From Thereva unica (taxonomy: Eukaryota > Arthropoda > Insecta > Diptera > Therevidae): a stretch of DNA of 64,000 nt. The translations under genes were made by a program, and so were the position numbers. Where the stretch lies: assembly GCA_949987705.1 (NCBI GenBank), contig OX465281.1, positions 166,918,516 through 166,982,515 of the forward strand, written 5' to 3'. The notes under the pieces were generated by a model. The model did no database searches. It saw only the letters and a list, made by a program, of their open reading frames with translations, and was not told the DNA's origin. Within the stretch, counting starts at the first letter, position 1. Every line of letters begins with the position of its first letter. Shown one piece after another: positions 42,006-52,607 of this stretch.

Positions 42006-42419
42006 TGTTGGGTTTCGTGTGATTAAAAGCGTTTTTTTCTTTAAAAAGAATACAAATTTATTCAAGGAACTTGATGATATAAAAATGATGGTATAATAAA
42101 ACGACCAATTCTGAATAACTGTATTGATTCGCGGCTTCTTGACAACTGCTCGATTTTGGCTTTTTTAGATGCAGTAAGAAATTAAGTAATACGACACCGA
42201 AACCTGCCGTGCTAAATCGTGCCTTTTTATAAGAGTCAAAATTTAATGAAATTGCAAATGTAATTTGATGTGTTTTTTAGATTTAATAATTTTAAGACGA
42301 CGTTGCACAAACGGCGGAAATGGCAAAATTAGGAATGTGCATTTAGTGCATTTAGTTAAAGTTTTTAAAAGAATGAAAATGAGAATTACGCCGTTATGCA
42401 TGTTTAGGGCTTTACAACA
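42006..42419 (-). repeat. Errantivirus-like 3' LTR (414 bp)
   Basis: TGTTGGGTTTCGTG...GGGCTTTACAACA on the plus strand, followed by the polypurine complement CGCCCCTCCTT (42420-42430). Confidence 0.92.
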
Positions 42420-42430
42420 CGCCCCTCCTT
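42420..42430 (-). promoter_or_regulatory. Errantivirus-like polypurine tract
   Basis: The minus strand reads AAGGAGGGGCG abutting the 3' LTR. A MITE is inserted at its upstream edge, its TTA duplication overlapping 42429-42431. Confidence 0.75.
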
Positions 42431-42472
42431 AAGCCTAGTATGGAGTTCGAACGGAATTCCGTTCCCCATATA

Positions 42473-42919
42473 AGCCTAGTATGGAGTTCGAACGGAATTC
42501 CGTTCCCCATATAAAATACATGTAAAAAGATGCACGGAATTCCGTTCACCCGATTTTTCCGTGTACTTTTTGTTTTGTGAGTACGGACTTCGAACGGAAT
42601 TTTGTTGGTAATATATCACTTGTGAAACTTTCTAACAGATGGCTCTGCAGGGGAATTGGAGACTTTTTTCCGTTCACGTTGGAACGGAATAAATAGCTAG
42701 ACAATTATTCCGTGTTGCTGCTGTTGGTAATTTTGACAGAACGAAAAAAATAGCTGTTGCGGCCAAATGCGTGGTGTAATATGTGAATTTTATCAGTTAG
42801 CTGTTAACTTTTTCTCACCTTTTGACTTTTTCTTCACAGTACTCTACACGAAATTTTTCCGTGTAGAAATATATGCCAAAAATGCTGAACGGAATTCCGT
42901 TTGAACTTCATACTAGGCT
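42473..42919. mobile_element. Second AGCCTAG MITE nested in the first, TSD ATA
   Basis: A complete 447-bp copy inserted in the same orientation ~40 bp inside the outer copy; ATA duplication at 42470-42472 and 42920-42922. Nearly identical in sequence to the outer one. Confidence 0.85.
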
Positions 42920-43113
42920 ATAAAATACATGTAAAAAGATGCACGGAATTCCGTTCACCCGATTTTTCCGTGTACTTTTTGTTTTGTGAGTACGGACTTC
43001 GAACGGAATTTTGTTGGTAATATATCACTTGTGAAACTTTCTAACAGATGGCTCTGCAGGGGAATTGGAGACTTTTTTCCGTTCACGTTGGAACGGAATA
43101 AATAGCTAGACAA

Positions 43114-43528
43114 ATTACGTTTACATGCTTACTTGAAGTATACTTGAAGTAGATTTCAAGTAACTAAATATGCATGTAAACTCGTCCTGACTTCAAGTAT
43201 ACTTGAGTCAAGTAAATCACAAAAATTTGTTTGATTGACTTGAAAAAGCTCATGTAAACGCTACTTGAATACTTGAAATTTTGCATGCGTATTTTTTCCT
43301 TGGAACAAGAAGAAGATAAAAACTGTAGTGAATGTATACTTTTGATGCAATATTTTTAAAGGTATTTATATTATAATTTGAAGATAGTTTCTGTTATAAT
43401 ATGAAAGGTCAACTGTCAGTTCAAGAAAATTTCAAGACATTTTGAAGTCAAGTAAATGAACCGAAAACGCAACTTGAGTTTCAAGTAAATTTCAAGTCAG
43501 GAACTCAAGTAAATCATGTAAACGTAAT
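43114..43528. mobile_element. ATTACGTTTACATG MITE, copy 1 (415 bp)
   Basis: TIRs ATTACGTTTACATG / CATGTAAACGTAAT with flanks CAA and GAA. Interior rich in ACTTGAAGT/TCAAGTA words. A second copy is at 54960-55353. Confidence 0.8.
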
Positions 43529-43749
43529 GAATTATTCCGTGTTGCTGCTGTTGGTAATTTTGACAGAACGAAAAAAATAGCTGTTGCGGCCAAATGCGTG
43601 GTGTAATATGTGAATTTTATCAGTTAGCTGTTAACTTTTTCTCACCTTTTGACTTTTTCTTCACAGTACTCTACACGAAATTTTTCCGTGTAGAAATATA
43701 TGCCAAAAATGCTGAACGGAATTCCGTTTGAACTTCATACTAGGCTTTA

Positions 43750-44189
43750 GGACGAAAATCATACCTAGGATTGGTTTGATTTTCGCGGGTTGGTAAATTT
43801 TGTACATCATCTTGCATAGAAATTTGGTCTAAGTTTTCAGAATTGGTTTTCGCTTTTTTACAATTATGAAATTTAATATAATTTTTTCCAATGATTATTA
43901 AAATATATAATACAACTATTACAATAATTGCTGCTAGCGACAAAGAGAGTGTACTAGTATTATGCCTTTTTAAATTTTTTATTGGATTTATATTTTTCTT
44001 AAGATTTATAATACTATGGTTTATTTTTCTTAAATGTTGAATTTGGTCGGTAATTTGGAAAGTGGTTACATTTTCAATTGGAGAAAGATCATTATAAGTT
44101 TCTAAAGTTTTTAATTCTGTAATGCTTAAGTTAAAAGGTACGAAGTTTAGAAGGTGATCTAGAGTAGTATTGCTGTTATAATATAACAT
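43750..44189 (-). pseudogene. Errantivirus-like env, C-terminal part with membrane anchor
   Basis: Encodes the end of the envelope protein: an extracellular part with Asn-linked glycosylation-type sites, one hydrophobic segment of ~23 residues (LSLAAIIVIVVLYILIIIG) as membrane anchor, and a short charged tail. It is in a different frame from the preceding env part (44188-44788), so the gene is frameshifted near 44185. Confidence 0.75.
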
Positions 44190-44788
44190 AAGTTAGAATT
44201 AAGTGACTTGAGTGCGCCTGGCATGTTTCTCTGAGATGAAGGATTCCAATATCAAGAATAGTGAAGGAGTTAGTATTTGTTGAACCCATGCATCGAGTTA
44301 TAAATCGCTCTTCCTTTGCTGCTACAAATAACCAAGAATTTGGTTTTGCCAATATAGGATATTTCAGCCGCATCATTCTGGTTTCGCAACAATCTGCGAG
44401 ATGAGTACTTGGGTCGAATAGACGTCTCTCGCAGGAGGCAGCATCCACATGAGATAAAAATATTGGTGCGCTTTGTTCACATATTCGAGTACCCGTCTGT
44501 AGAAGCAGGCATTTGTTCAGATCATCTTCATTATAGAGAAAATAGTGCGACTTGACATTATCCAAGGCCATAAACTGTTTTTCGGGTACAACAATCGCGT
44601 AGGTATTATTTTCCAGCTTAATAGGTACGGGAGTCATCTTGTATAGGTTGAATTCTAAAGAAATAACTAATGGGATAAGTAACAAAAAATTGAGTCTCTT
44701 ATTGCTATAATATACATTAGAATTAATAATTTTATAAAAATGTCCTATATTTTCGATAGTTGGTTTTACAGGTAAGTACACACCACTT
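44176..44788 (-). pseudogene. Errantivirus-like env, middle part
   Basis: The cysteine-rich central part of the envelope ectodomain (cysteines in CLLLQTGTRICEQSAP, ASCERR, DCCETR and TRCMGST). It is separated from the N-terminal part by the 333-bp MITE and from the C-terminal part by a frameshift. Confidence 0.75.
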
Positions 44789-45121
44789 CCCTGGTAGCAC
44801 ACTGTACACAAATTTTACGTAAATTTTACGTAAATCATATTGCGGAAGCAGATTTACGTAAATTTTACGTAAATTTTATTTACGTAAATAATTTACTACA
44901 CCGGTGTAGTTAAATTTTAACCATGCTCGGGAGCATGGTTAGCGATAGTTAAGAAGAAGAAGAAAAAAATAATTCTTTGACATTTGTTTTAATGTTTAAA
45001 TCAAAGTGGGATTTGTGCTATTACTGAAAATAAAAAATTTACGTTAAATTTACCATATATTGCGGAAGCAGATTTACGTAAATTTTACGTAAATCATTTA
45101 CGTAAATCTGTGCTACCAGGG
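44789..45121. mobile_element. 333-bp TIR element in env (CCCTGGTAGCACA)
   Basis: TIRs CCCTGGTAGCACA / TGTGCTACCAGGG. The interior carries many TTTACGTAAA palindromes. Flanks suggest a 2-bp (TT) duplication. Interrupts env. Confidence 0.8.
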
Positions 45122-45974
45122 TTGTCAAAAAACTTTGAATTTTAGATAATTCTGATACAATATTAGAGGCATCTACAATATATGGGTGTAATATTCCTTT
45201 TGACGCAGCAGTTATTATATCTACAATGTGTGACTGAATTTGAGAATATACACTGGTAATCATTACATATGATACAAATATCTCATTTATTGTGGAAGAT
45301 CGCTCATATTTTAATACAGTATTATTATATCCAGTTTCTAATCGATTTAATTTATAAATTGCTTTTGATATTTTATTGTCTAAATTATTAATATAGGAGT
45401 AATATACAGTTTGGTTTAAATGATCTACTAAAGATTCATGTACCGTTGTTTGCTCCTTGATAAGATTTTGGATATGGTTTTCATTTTCATTCAAAAGACG
45501 AAGTTGTTCGTCATAATATATAGCATCATCGTTGTCAAGTGTTCCAAACAGTTGTTTCGCAATGCTACCGACACCATTAATGATTCCTCGTTTTTGAATT
45601 AAATCTGAGTCAGAAAGAAGCATATTGCTAATTAGTGTATTTTGAGCTTGGATATTAATCCTTGTTTGTTGAATTTGTGGCAAAAATATGGAACATTCGG
45701 GTAAGATAAAATTATCTGTATCATCCTCACATAGTTTTTTTATTTTTTCTGCTAGCGAATTTAACTGCTTATATTGTATTTTGACGTCTTCTAGATCAGT
45801 GTGTATTAAAAGTTTCCATTTATCATTACTTATCTTCATGTCTCCAATATTTTCGTACAGGAGTCCAAGATTGTTGCCAATTTTAATTAGCTCAAATGAG
45901 TTGGCGTCGTCGCGCTGGGCCAAACATAATTGTTGGCATAGAGTTAGAACGTAACCAAAGAATAAAATATTCAT
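45122..45974 (-). pseudogene. Errantivirus-like env, N-terminal part
   Basis: Starts with a hydrophobic signal peptide (MNILFFGYVLTLCQQLCLA). A furin-type site LIQKRG is followed by a conserved fusion-peptide-like block (INGVGSIAKQLFGTLD), the hallmark shared by errantivirus Env and baculovirus F proteins, then a helical heptad region. The family mediates membrane fusion in related insect elements. The coding sequence here is cut off by the MITE at 45121, so no complete protein can be made. Confidence 0.82.
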
Positions 45975-46001
45975 GTTGTTATGGGGAACCTAAAATAGAA
46001 A

Positions 46002-47576
46002 CTAAGGTAAATCCTCACGAACTTGCTCGTTGTTCTTACGATATAAAATAAGTCTATTGTTATGAATCTTAACATGCTTATTCTTGATTAATAAGGTACT
46101 ATTGACGCCATCGGTTGAAAGAACTTTGTATGGTCCGACCCATACGGATGATAATTTTTTACATCTGCCCTTCTGGGAAGCATCATTTTTAAGGAGGACC
46201 AGATCATTTTCATAAAATGTAGAGGGGTTTGTATGGCGATCGTAATAATTTTTGGATAATTGCTTATTTTTCAAAAGATTCTCTTTAGCCACTTGATTTG
46301 TGTGTTGCAGTCTTGATTTCAATTCATTCGCATAAACATCGTAATTATACAGGGTTTCAGGTGAACGTGAGAATGCAGTTGGCAGTTCAATCTTACGCCC
46401 AAATAACAATTCGAATGGGGTGAAACCGGTAGACGTATGAGGTGTTGTGTTGTGAACAAAAACAGCATATTTGATCCAGGTGTCCCAATCGTTTTGTGAG
46501 CGGTTAACAAAACATCTGAGATACTCCTCAAAGTTTCGGTGAGTTCGTTCACAAGAACCATTCGATTGCGGCCTATATGCACAAGTTTGTATCTTTTTAA
46601 CCTTAAGTAGTTTACAAACTTCCTTAAATACTTCGCTTAAAATTTTTTGTCCCTGATCGGAAAGAATTGTTTTAGGAGTACCGTAGCGAAAAACTATTTC
46701 GGTAACTAACTTCTCAGCTATCGTGTTTGCTTGATTCGCCATGGGTATAGCGTCAGAGTATTTTGTTAAATCATCGATGATTGTTAAGAGATATTTATTT
46801 CCATTTTCAGTTATTGGAAGAGGACCAACAATATCAATGGATAATTTTTCAAACGGTTCTCTGGAAGTTGAAGTTATTACCATGGGTTCTCGGGTATATC
46901 TAGTTACTTTATTTCTCTTACAGGTATCGCAATTTTTTATATAATTTTGAATGTCCTTATACATATTTTTCCATTTGAATTTTGCTCGTAAACGTTTAAA
47001 AGTACGGTTAACTCCGTTATGTCCTGCGGTAGGATTATCATGATACTCTTTAAGGATTTCTGAAATCTGTTCCTTGGATAGGTTCGTGATTATATCATCT
47101 TTATAAAATGTAACGTTAACTTCAGTATCTCGGAAAAGGTACTTAACCATAGAAAAAATATGTTCAAAGTCTAAATGCTTGTATTGTGCAAATTTTATAG
47201 GATTTACTAGGGCTATATTGTTGATATTATTTTCTACTAAATAAAACTTTAAGGCAAGAAGAGTATTGTAAAAGTCTTCATAATTAGGTTGTTTCGATTT
47301 CTCATTAATTACGAGATATATTACAGTGTTTTCAGTATTTTCAAATGGGATTATACTATGAGCTAGGGAATTTTGTTTCTTTAAATTTGGTATGTTATCA
47401 GCATTATGAACAGAATGATTGCTATAATATTTGTCTATATTTAGGGTCGTATCTGTGTAAATTCCTATAACTTTATTGTCTGATAGACTTATATAATCTG
47501 GACAATCTATGACATGGGAATTCAAAATCGGACCGTTATTAAGAGAATCTAAGAAATTTGTAAAGGAGAGTTCCAT
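46002..47576 (-). pseudogene. Errantivirus-like pol: integrase
   Basis: A long open block with the integrase HHCC finger (HDNPTAGHNGV...CDTCKRN) and DDE core (SIDIVGPLPITENGNKY, LSDQGQKILSEVF, YRPQSNGSCERTHRN), then a C-terminal GPY-like WVGPYKVLS. It is in the same frame as the RT/RNase H block but separated by an in-frame stop at 47637-47639. The last ~30 codons precede env, which starts 28 nt away. Confidence 0.85.
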
Positions 47577-47636
47577 TGAAAGTGATAAATTTTCGCTATT
47601 ATTTGTACCGGGTATTAGATGTTTTTTTGTAAAATT

Positions 47637-48560
47637 TTAATCGTCTTGGCAATCTGCTTTTTTCGTATATGATCTAAGGGTCATTTTACGTATACGGCTT
47701 AGACAGTCTGCGTTTGTATTGGAACTACCTTTCTTATGAATAATTTCGAATTCAAACTCTTCTAGTTTTAGTTTCCAACGCATCATTCTGGAGTTGGGAT
47801 CCTTGCAGTTATGTAAATACATTAACGGTTTGTGATCCGTGTAGATTTTGAACTTTTTCCCATAAAGATAAAGTCTAAAGTGTTGAACCGACCAAACTAT
47901 AGCCAAAAGCTCTTTATCTATAGTCGAGTAATTCAGTTCACTTTTATTGAGAGTTCTAGACGCATATGCAATAGGCAAATCGGAGCCAATTTCTCCTTGA
48001 GATAAAATTGAACCTAGAGCAGTGCCACTTGCGTCTGTCGTGAGTATGAATTCTCTAGTAAAGTCGGGGTATTGTAATAACGGCGGATTAATAAGAATTT
48101 GTTTTAAAATATTGAAAGATTCAGTGCATCGCGCGGTCCAATTAAAAATTTTGTTCTTCTTTAAAAGGTCGGTAAGTGGCTTGGAAATAGTAGAAAAATC
48201 TTTAACAAAACGGCGGTAGTAGCCGGCTAAGCCTAAAAATATTTTAACATCTTTTGGGTTTTGTGGTACGGGAAAGTTTTTTACCGTTTCTATCTTTTTT
48301 GGATCTGGATTTATACCGTTTTCGCTAATAATGTGACCTAAATATGTCAATTCTGGTCGAAGAAATTCACATTTTTCCGGTTGTAATTTCAGATTGTGTT
48401 GTCTAAGACGATCAAATACTTCTCTAAGCTTTTCGTTATGTTCATCGAGGGTTTTACCATAAATTACAATATCGTCCATGTATACAAAAACCTTGGTTAA
48501 TTGCAATCCAGTTAGAACATTATTCATTAAACGTTGAAAAGATGCTGGTGCACCTTTCAA
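47637..48560 (-). pseudogene. Errantivirus-like pol: RT palm/thumb and RNase H
   Basis: RT motifs GAPASFQRLMNNVL, catalytic VFVYMDDIVIYG, LTYLGHIISENG and FLGLAGYYRRFVKDF, then RNase H TTDASGTALGSILSQ, DKELLAIVWSVQHFRLYLYG and IYTDHKPL. Ends at an in-frame TAA before integrase. A frameshift at ~48570 separates it from the RT fingers. Confidence 0.88.
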
Positions 48561-48660
48561 ACCATACGAATGAACTCATAATGTCCTAGTGGAGTGGAAA
48601 ATGCAGTTTTAGCTCTATCACTAGGGCTCAGCTCAATTTGGTGAAATCCATTAGCTAAGT

Positions 48661-49320
48661 CTAAAGTTGAAAAAAACTTAGAATTACGAGTTGGTCTAGA
48701 ATTTCTGAAATTTGTGGTAGTGGGTATGCATCACCTACAGTGACTTCGTTTAATTTCCTGAAGTCCACTACAATACGCCACTTTTTATTCCCATGAATAT
48801 CAGGCTTTTTCGGTACTACTATCAAGGGAAAATTCCATGGGCTGTTCGACTCAGTAACGATCTTGTCTTCAATCATTTGTTTCACTTGGTTATTAACTTC
48901 AGATTTTTGAAATTCCGGCAGCCGATATGGTTTAACATGTATAGGCTGTGCTCCCGGAGTTGGAATAAAATGTTGTATTGTAGAAGTGCAAGACAGTTTT
49001 TCTCCTTTTAAATAAAATAAATCACTATAGTTCGTGCAGATGTTAAGAACAGATTCACGTTGATGTTGTGGTAAATGCGATAATCTAATTTCATTCTGAA
49101 CACTCTTTATTCGATCATAATCTAAAACGAAATTGTTATCTGCAGAAATATTATAAATTTGAAATTCGGAAAGACTTTGAAATTCGACCTCGTCAGTGTT
49201 AAGCACTGTATCATACTCGTTTGGATTTAAAACAGAAATAATGCAACCATTAGGATTGGGCTTAGAAAGGCTGCTAGACAAAATGAGACCATTTTCAAGC
49301 TCCTTTGACATTAAATACAA
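48661..49320 (-). pseudogene. Errantivirus-like pol: RT fingers
   Basis: Encodes the RT start: PYRLPEFQKSEVNNQVKQMI, SPWNFPLIVVPKKPDIHGNK, WRIVVDFRKLNEVT and [13 protein letters not shown]. The frame is lost just before the LDLxxGFHQ box, which can be seen in other frames down to 48561. Confidence 0.82.
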
Positions 49321-49456
49321 TCTTCAGTAAAATCTGATTTAACACGGACAATTAGTTCAGATCTGGCAGGGATCTGGATCGTGGAGATCGAGGGCTGGAG
49401 CATTAGAACAAACTGGTTGTTATTTAAGAAGATTGATAGATTTTTAGAGCCGTAAT

Positions 49457-49906
49457 CTAACTGTGCTTTAAATTTTTCAAGAAAATCATTACCAATGATT
49501 CCGTGATTGGGAATTCATCGGATACGATATGGAAGGGATAAGTGATAGTAATTTCTCCAAATTTGATTTTTATATAACTTAACCCAATTGTTGTTAGTTC
49601 GTCACAAATACCTTTTAGTTTAGCCTTGAGATTCGTTAAAATAATTTGTTCATTTGTAAGATAACTCAATTTCAGAACACATATTTCACTGCCACTATCA
49701 ACTAGTAAATTTATTTTTTCATTTACGACTGAGACTGAGTTAAGAGTAACCGAGTCAAATTTTGAAGAATTTTGTAGCGAAATATTAAAAACACTTTTAA
49801 AAGAATTTGGGAAAAAATCTAGTAAATTAGAATTTCGAACCGGAGACGATTTCTTAATAAGAGCATTGTCAAGAACCATCTTATCCTCGGAATGAAAAGA
49901 ATACAA
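49457..49906 (-). pseudogene. Errantivirus-like protease region
   Basis: Contains an aspartic-protease signature LLVDSGSEICVLKLS in a ~150-codon block. Frameshifted relative to both gag and RT (a break near 49500 lies inside the domain). Confidence 0.75.
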
Positions 49907-50025
49907 GTTAGAATCAGAAGAATTCCGGGATAAGTTAGAATTTGGAAGGTTCTTTGACGATGCTTTGTTAGTAACGTTGCAAGAATGTAGTATGATCTCA
50001 CGGTTGGAGGGATTTAATTTAGGAT

Positions 50026-50980
50026 TTATTTTAAGTCGCCTGCTCTGGTGGCACCTCCGTTCGCACCAGGGCTTTTGTAGTTTTCCGACACTGCACTAGT
50101 GGAGGGCTTGGAAAAATTTCCACTCTGATTTTCTTTGACCATTCTTTTACGACAATCTTTAAAATGATGGCCCTTGTTTTTACAATAACTACATATAAGA
50201 GTATTTACTTTATATGACGGTGAAGGTGGCTGGTGTTTTACTTCAGATTTTTGGAAACTATTAAGATTCCGTGGATAATTGTTATTTAATTTCGTGAAAC
50301 AATTTGAACTAGTATGCCCGAGTTTGTGGCAGAAAGAACATTTTGATTTTTGCACACTTTTGTTCGGTTTATACGCAGATTTTTCTTCTTCTACAGCTGC
50401 TTCGATAGCCTCTGATAATACATTAAATCTACTGGCTTTAATGATAAGTCGAATCGGATTTTGCAACCCGTCGACGAAAGCTTTTAAAGCAGTTTTGCCG
50501 TTAAGGCTCACTATTACATCGGCATTTTCAGAACCCTCTGAAGCCACACATGCATCATTCAAATCTGCTAAAAGCATTTCAATTTTATTACTAAATGTCC
50601 TAACGTCTTCGTTAAAATTCTGTTTACCGAGCTCAGTTCTGTTGTTTAACGAGCTCAGTTTGAATTTGAGCCAAAGTTCGTCGTTCTAAATATTGTTCTT
50701 GCAATATTTTCTTCAATTCCCCCCAACTAGAAAAATCTTTGTATTTTGTTATGTTATATGCCGCACCCTTAAGCTTGCACCTCAAGATACTCAGAAGCAT
50801 AGTGGAATCAGCAGCACTGCAATCACTTTGGACCACATCACAACAACTAATAAATCTGTGCAAATTCTCGCGACTACCATCAAATTCTGGTATAAACTTA
50901 AGCGCAAAACCTTTATCAAATTTTGGAGGCATGACTTCTGATTCACTGTCAATAGATTCTAATGATTTTTCTTCGGACAT
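50026..50980 (-). pseudogene. Errantivirus-like gag, frameshifted by a 22-nt duplication
   Basis: N-terminal block (50980-50633) carries the retrotransposon gag core (FIPEFDGSRENLHRFISCCD, WGELKKILQEQYLERRTLAQ). The second block (50577-50026) has KAFVDGLQNPIRLIIKA and two CCHC-type knuckles (CSFCHKLGHTSSNC, CSYCKNKGHHFKDC). The frame is lost where ACTGAGCTCG occurs twice 22 nt apart (~50630-50660), a +1 shift. RNA-binding and assembly functions are known for the family; this copy is inactive. Confidence 0.85.
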
Positions 50981-51407
50981 AAAGCAATTGCGATTCCACG
51001 ATAATTGAGTTTACACTTTTTAATTAACACAACTTATTATAGAAAAAATATAAAATAAAAATATTGGAAAATAAAGTAAAAATTTCTGTATAAAAATAAA
51101 GTAGAAATACATGTAATGTACAATATAATATATAATTGTAAGACTTGCTGCGAGAAACGTTTAAAATGTTAGTTTTGCTGGAATTTCTTCTTAATTTTAT
51201 GTGTAGATAACAGCCACTGATGATGAGAAGGAAAATGAGTTGATGCAAAAACTTTGAGCCGCTGTTGAGTCGATCAATTTGTTCTCCTAACGTCGTTGGT
51301 GTTTCAATCAATGAAATCAAAAACATCAATTTCCTTTTAAAATTTTACACTTTTACACACTCGCGCTTTGTACTTTTACGGTTTAAAGCAAACTAATGCA
51401 CTTGATC

Positions 51408-51425
51408 ACCCCACACCTGACACCA
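51408..51425 (-). other. Errantivirus-like primer-binding site (tRNA-Leu type)
   Basis: TGGTGTCAGGTGTGGGGT on the minus strand, four bases after the 5' LTR. Shares TGGTGTCAG with gypsy-1. Confidence 0.7.
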
Positions 51426-51429
51426 ATTT

Positions 51430-51843
51430 TGTTGGGTTTCGTGTGATTAAAAGCGTTTTTTTCTTTAAAAAGAATACAAATTTATTCAAGGAACTTGATG
51501 ATATAAAAATGATGGTATAATAAAACGACCAATTCTGAATAACTGTCTTGATTCGCGGCTTCTTGTCAACTGCTCGATTTTGGCTTTTTTAGATGCAGTA
51601 AGAAATTAAGTAATACGGCACCGAAACGTGCCGTGCTAAATCGTGCCTTTTTATAAGAGTCAAAATTTAATGAATTTGCAAATGTAATTTGATGTGTTTT
51701 TTAGATTTAATAATTTTAAGACGACGTTGCACAAACGGCGGAAATGGCAAAATTAGGAATGTGCATTTAGTGCATTTAGTTAAGGTTTTTAAAAGAATGA
51801 AAATGAGAATTACGCCGTTATGCATGTTTAGGGCTTTACAACA
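51430..51843 (-). repeat. Errantivirus-like 5' LTR (414 bp)
   Basis: Matches 42006-42419 with about six substitutions. Followed by the GTCA duplication. Confidence 0.92.
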
Positions 51844-51879
51844 GTCATATGACGCATGAATTGTACTTCCGTCCGACCC

Positions 51880-52318
51880 CTTGCCTAAAAACCCGATTTT
51901 GTGTATGGGAGTAATAAACGAAATGAATGATAGTGTAACTTGCACCAATATCTATAAAATATTCAAATATTAATAACAATTTTCTGAAAAAATGTTAAAC
52001 TATAATTTACATTAAAGTTAAAGCAAGTCTGCACTCGGGATCTATTGGTTTCCTTATAGACGTTTTTGTGAGATGGCCTTTCACTAAACTTAAAAGCAAT
52101 TCGTATTGAAATTTGCTCATTCGCGTAGCCTTGAAAAACAGCTCTTCATCATTTTCTTTTATAAATTTAAACGTAGTCTCGTAAAATCCTTGCTGCTTCC
52201 TCTGCTGATACAAGGGTCGCACCCACCTTTTATTTTTCCTTTGTAAAAGTTTATAAGTCAAATAGCACATATTCAAGACATTCATTAAGAACACCGCTTC
52301 TTCATTTTTATTATTCAT
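51880..52318 (-). pseudogene. PIF/Harbinger transposase, N-terminal exon(s)
   Basis: Exon from ATG 52318 encodes KNKRWVRPLYQQRKQQGFYE, FKFIKENDEELFFKATRMS and LTKTSIRKPIDPECRLALTL, the standard N-terminus of HARBI1-like transposases. A GTAAAT donor near 52013 and an AG acceptor near 51945 (TTTTATAG) suggest a ~70-bp intron, after which IGASYTIIHFVYY continues the conserved region before the frame runs into inserted repeat at ~51890. The rest of the gene resumes more than 11 kb away at 39926. Confidence 0.8.
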
Positions 52319-52607
52319 TTTGAATATTATTTATTATTTCGTTAACTTATAAAAAATATATTTGTCACGTGTTACAATAACACAACACTGTCAATTGTTT
52401 TGACAAAACTACTTAGCGCCACGGTATTGTATTTGCACTCAGCTACATGGCGCACACCAGAGAACGCGCAAGCACCAAAAAGGGCGCCAGCGGCACGCGT
52501 CAGCGCCACATTGTAGTTCCCAATTTATTTTTATGAAATTGCCTATTTGGTCAAGGGAACCAGTGATTCGTTTGCTTCCAAAGAGGAACCGCCACTGTAA
52601 GGACTTA

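Larger units (their letters stand above)
42432..43746. mobile_element. AGCCTAG MITE, TSD TTA, invaded by two MITEs
   Basis: TIRs AGCCTAGTATGGAGTTCGAA / reverse complement of AGCCTAGTATGAAGTTCAAA, with TTA on both sides (42429-42431, 43747-43749). Its own sequence is ~450 bp; the rest is a second copy of the same family and an ACGTTTACATG element. Inserted next to the PPT and env end. Confidence 0.85.
42006..51843 (-). mobile_element. Errantivirus-like LTR retroelement with env, degenerate (9838 bp)
   Basis: Minus-strand element with identical-length 414-bp LTRs (about six differences), tRNA-Leu-type PBS, PPT, 4-bp duplication GTCA (42002-42005, 51844-51847), and gag, protease, RT/RNase H, integrase and env reading blocks in order. 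Env resembles baculovirus F/errantivirus Env. Gag, pol and env are each broken by frameshifts or stops and by MITE insertions, so this is an old endogenous copy. It is inserted in a repeat that had itself split the PIF/Harbinger transposase. Confidence 0.9.
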
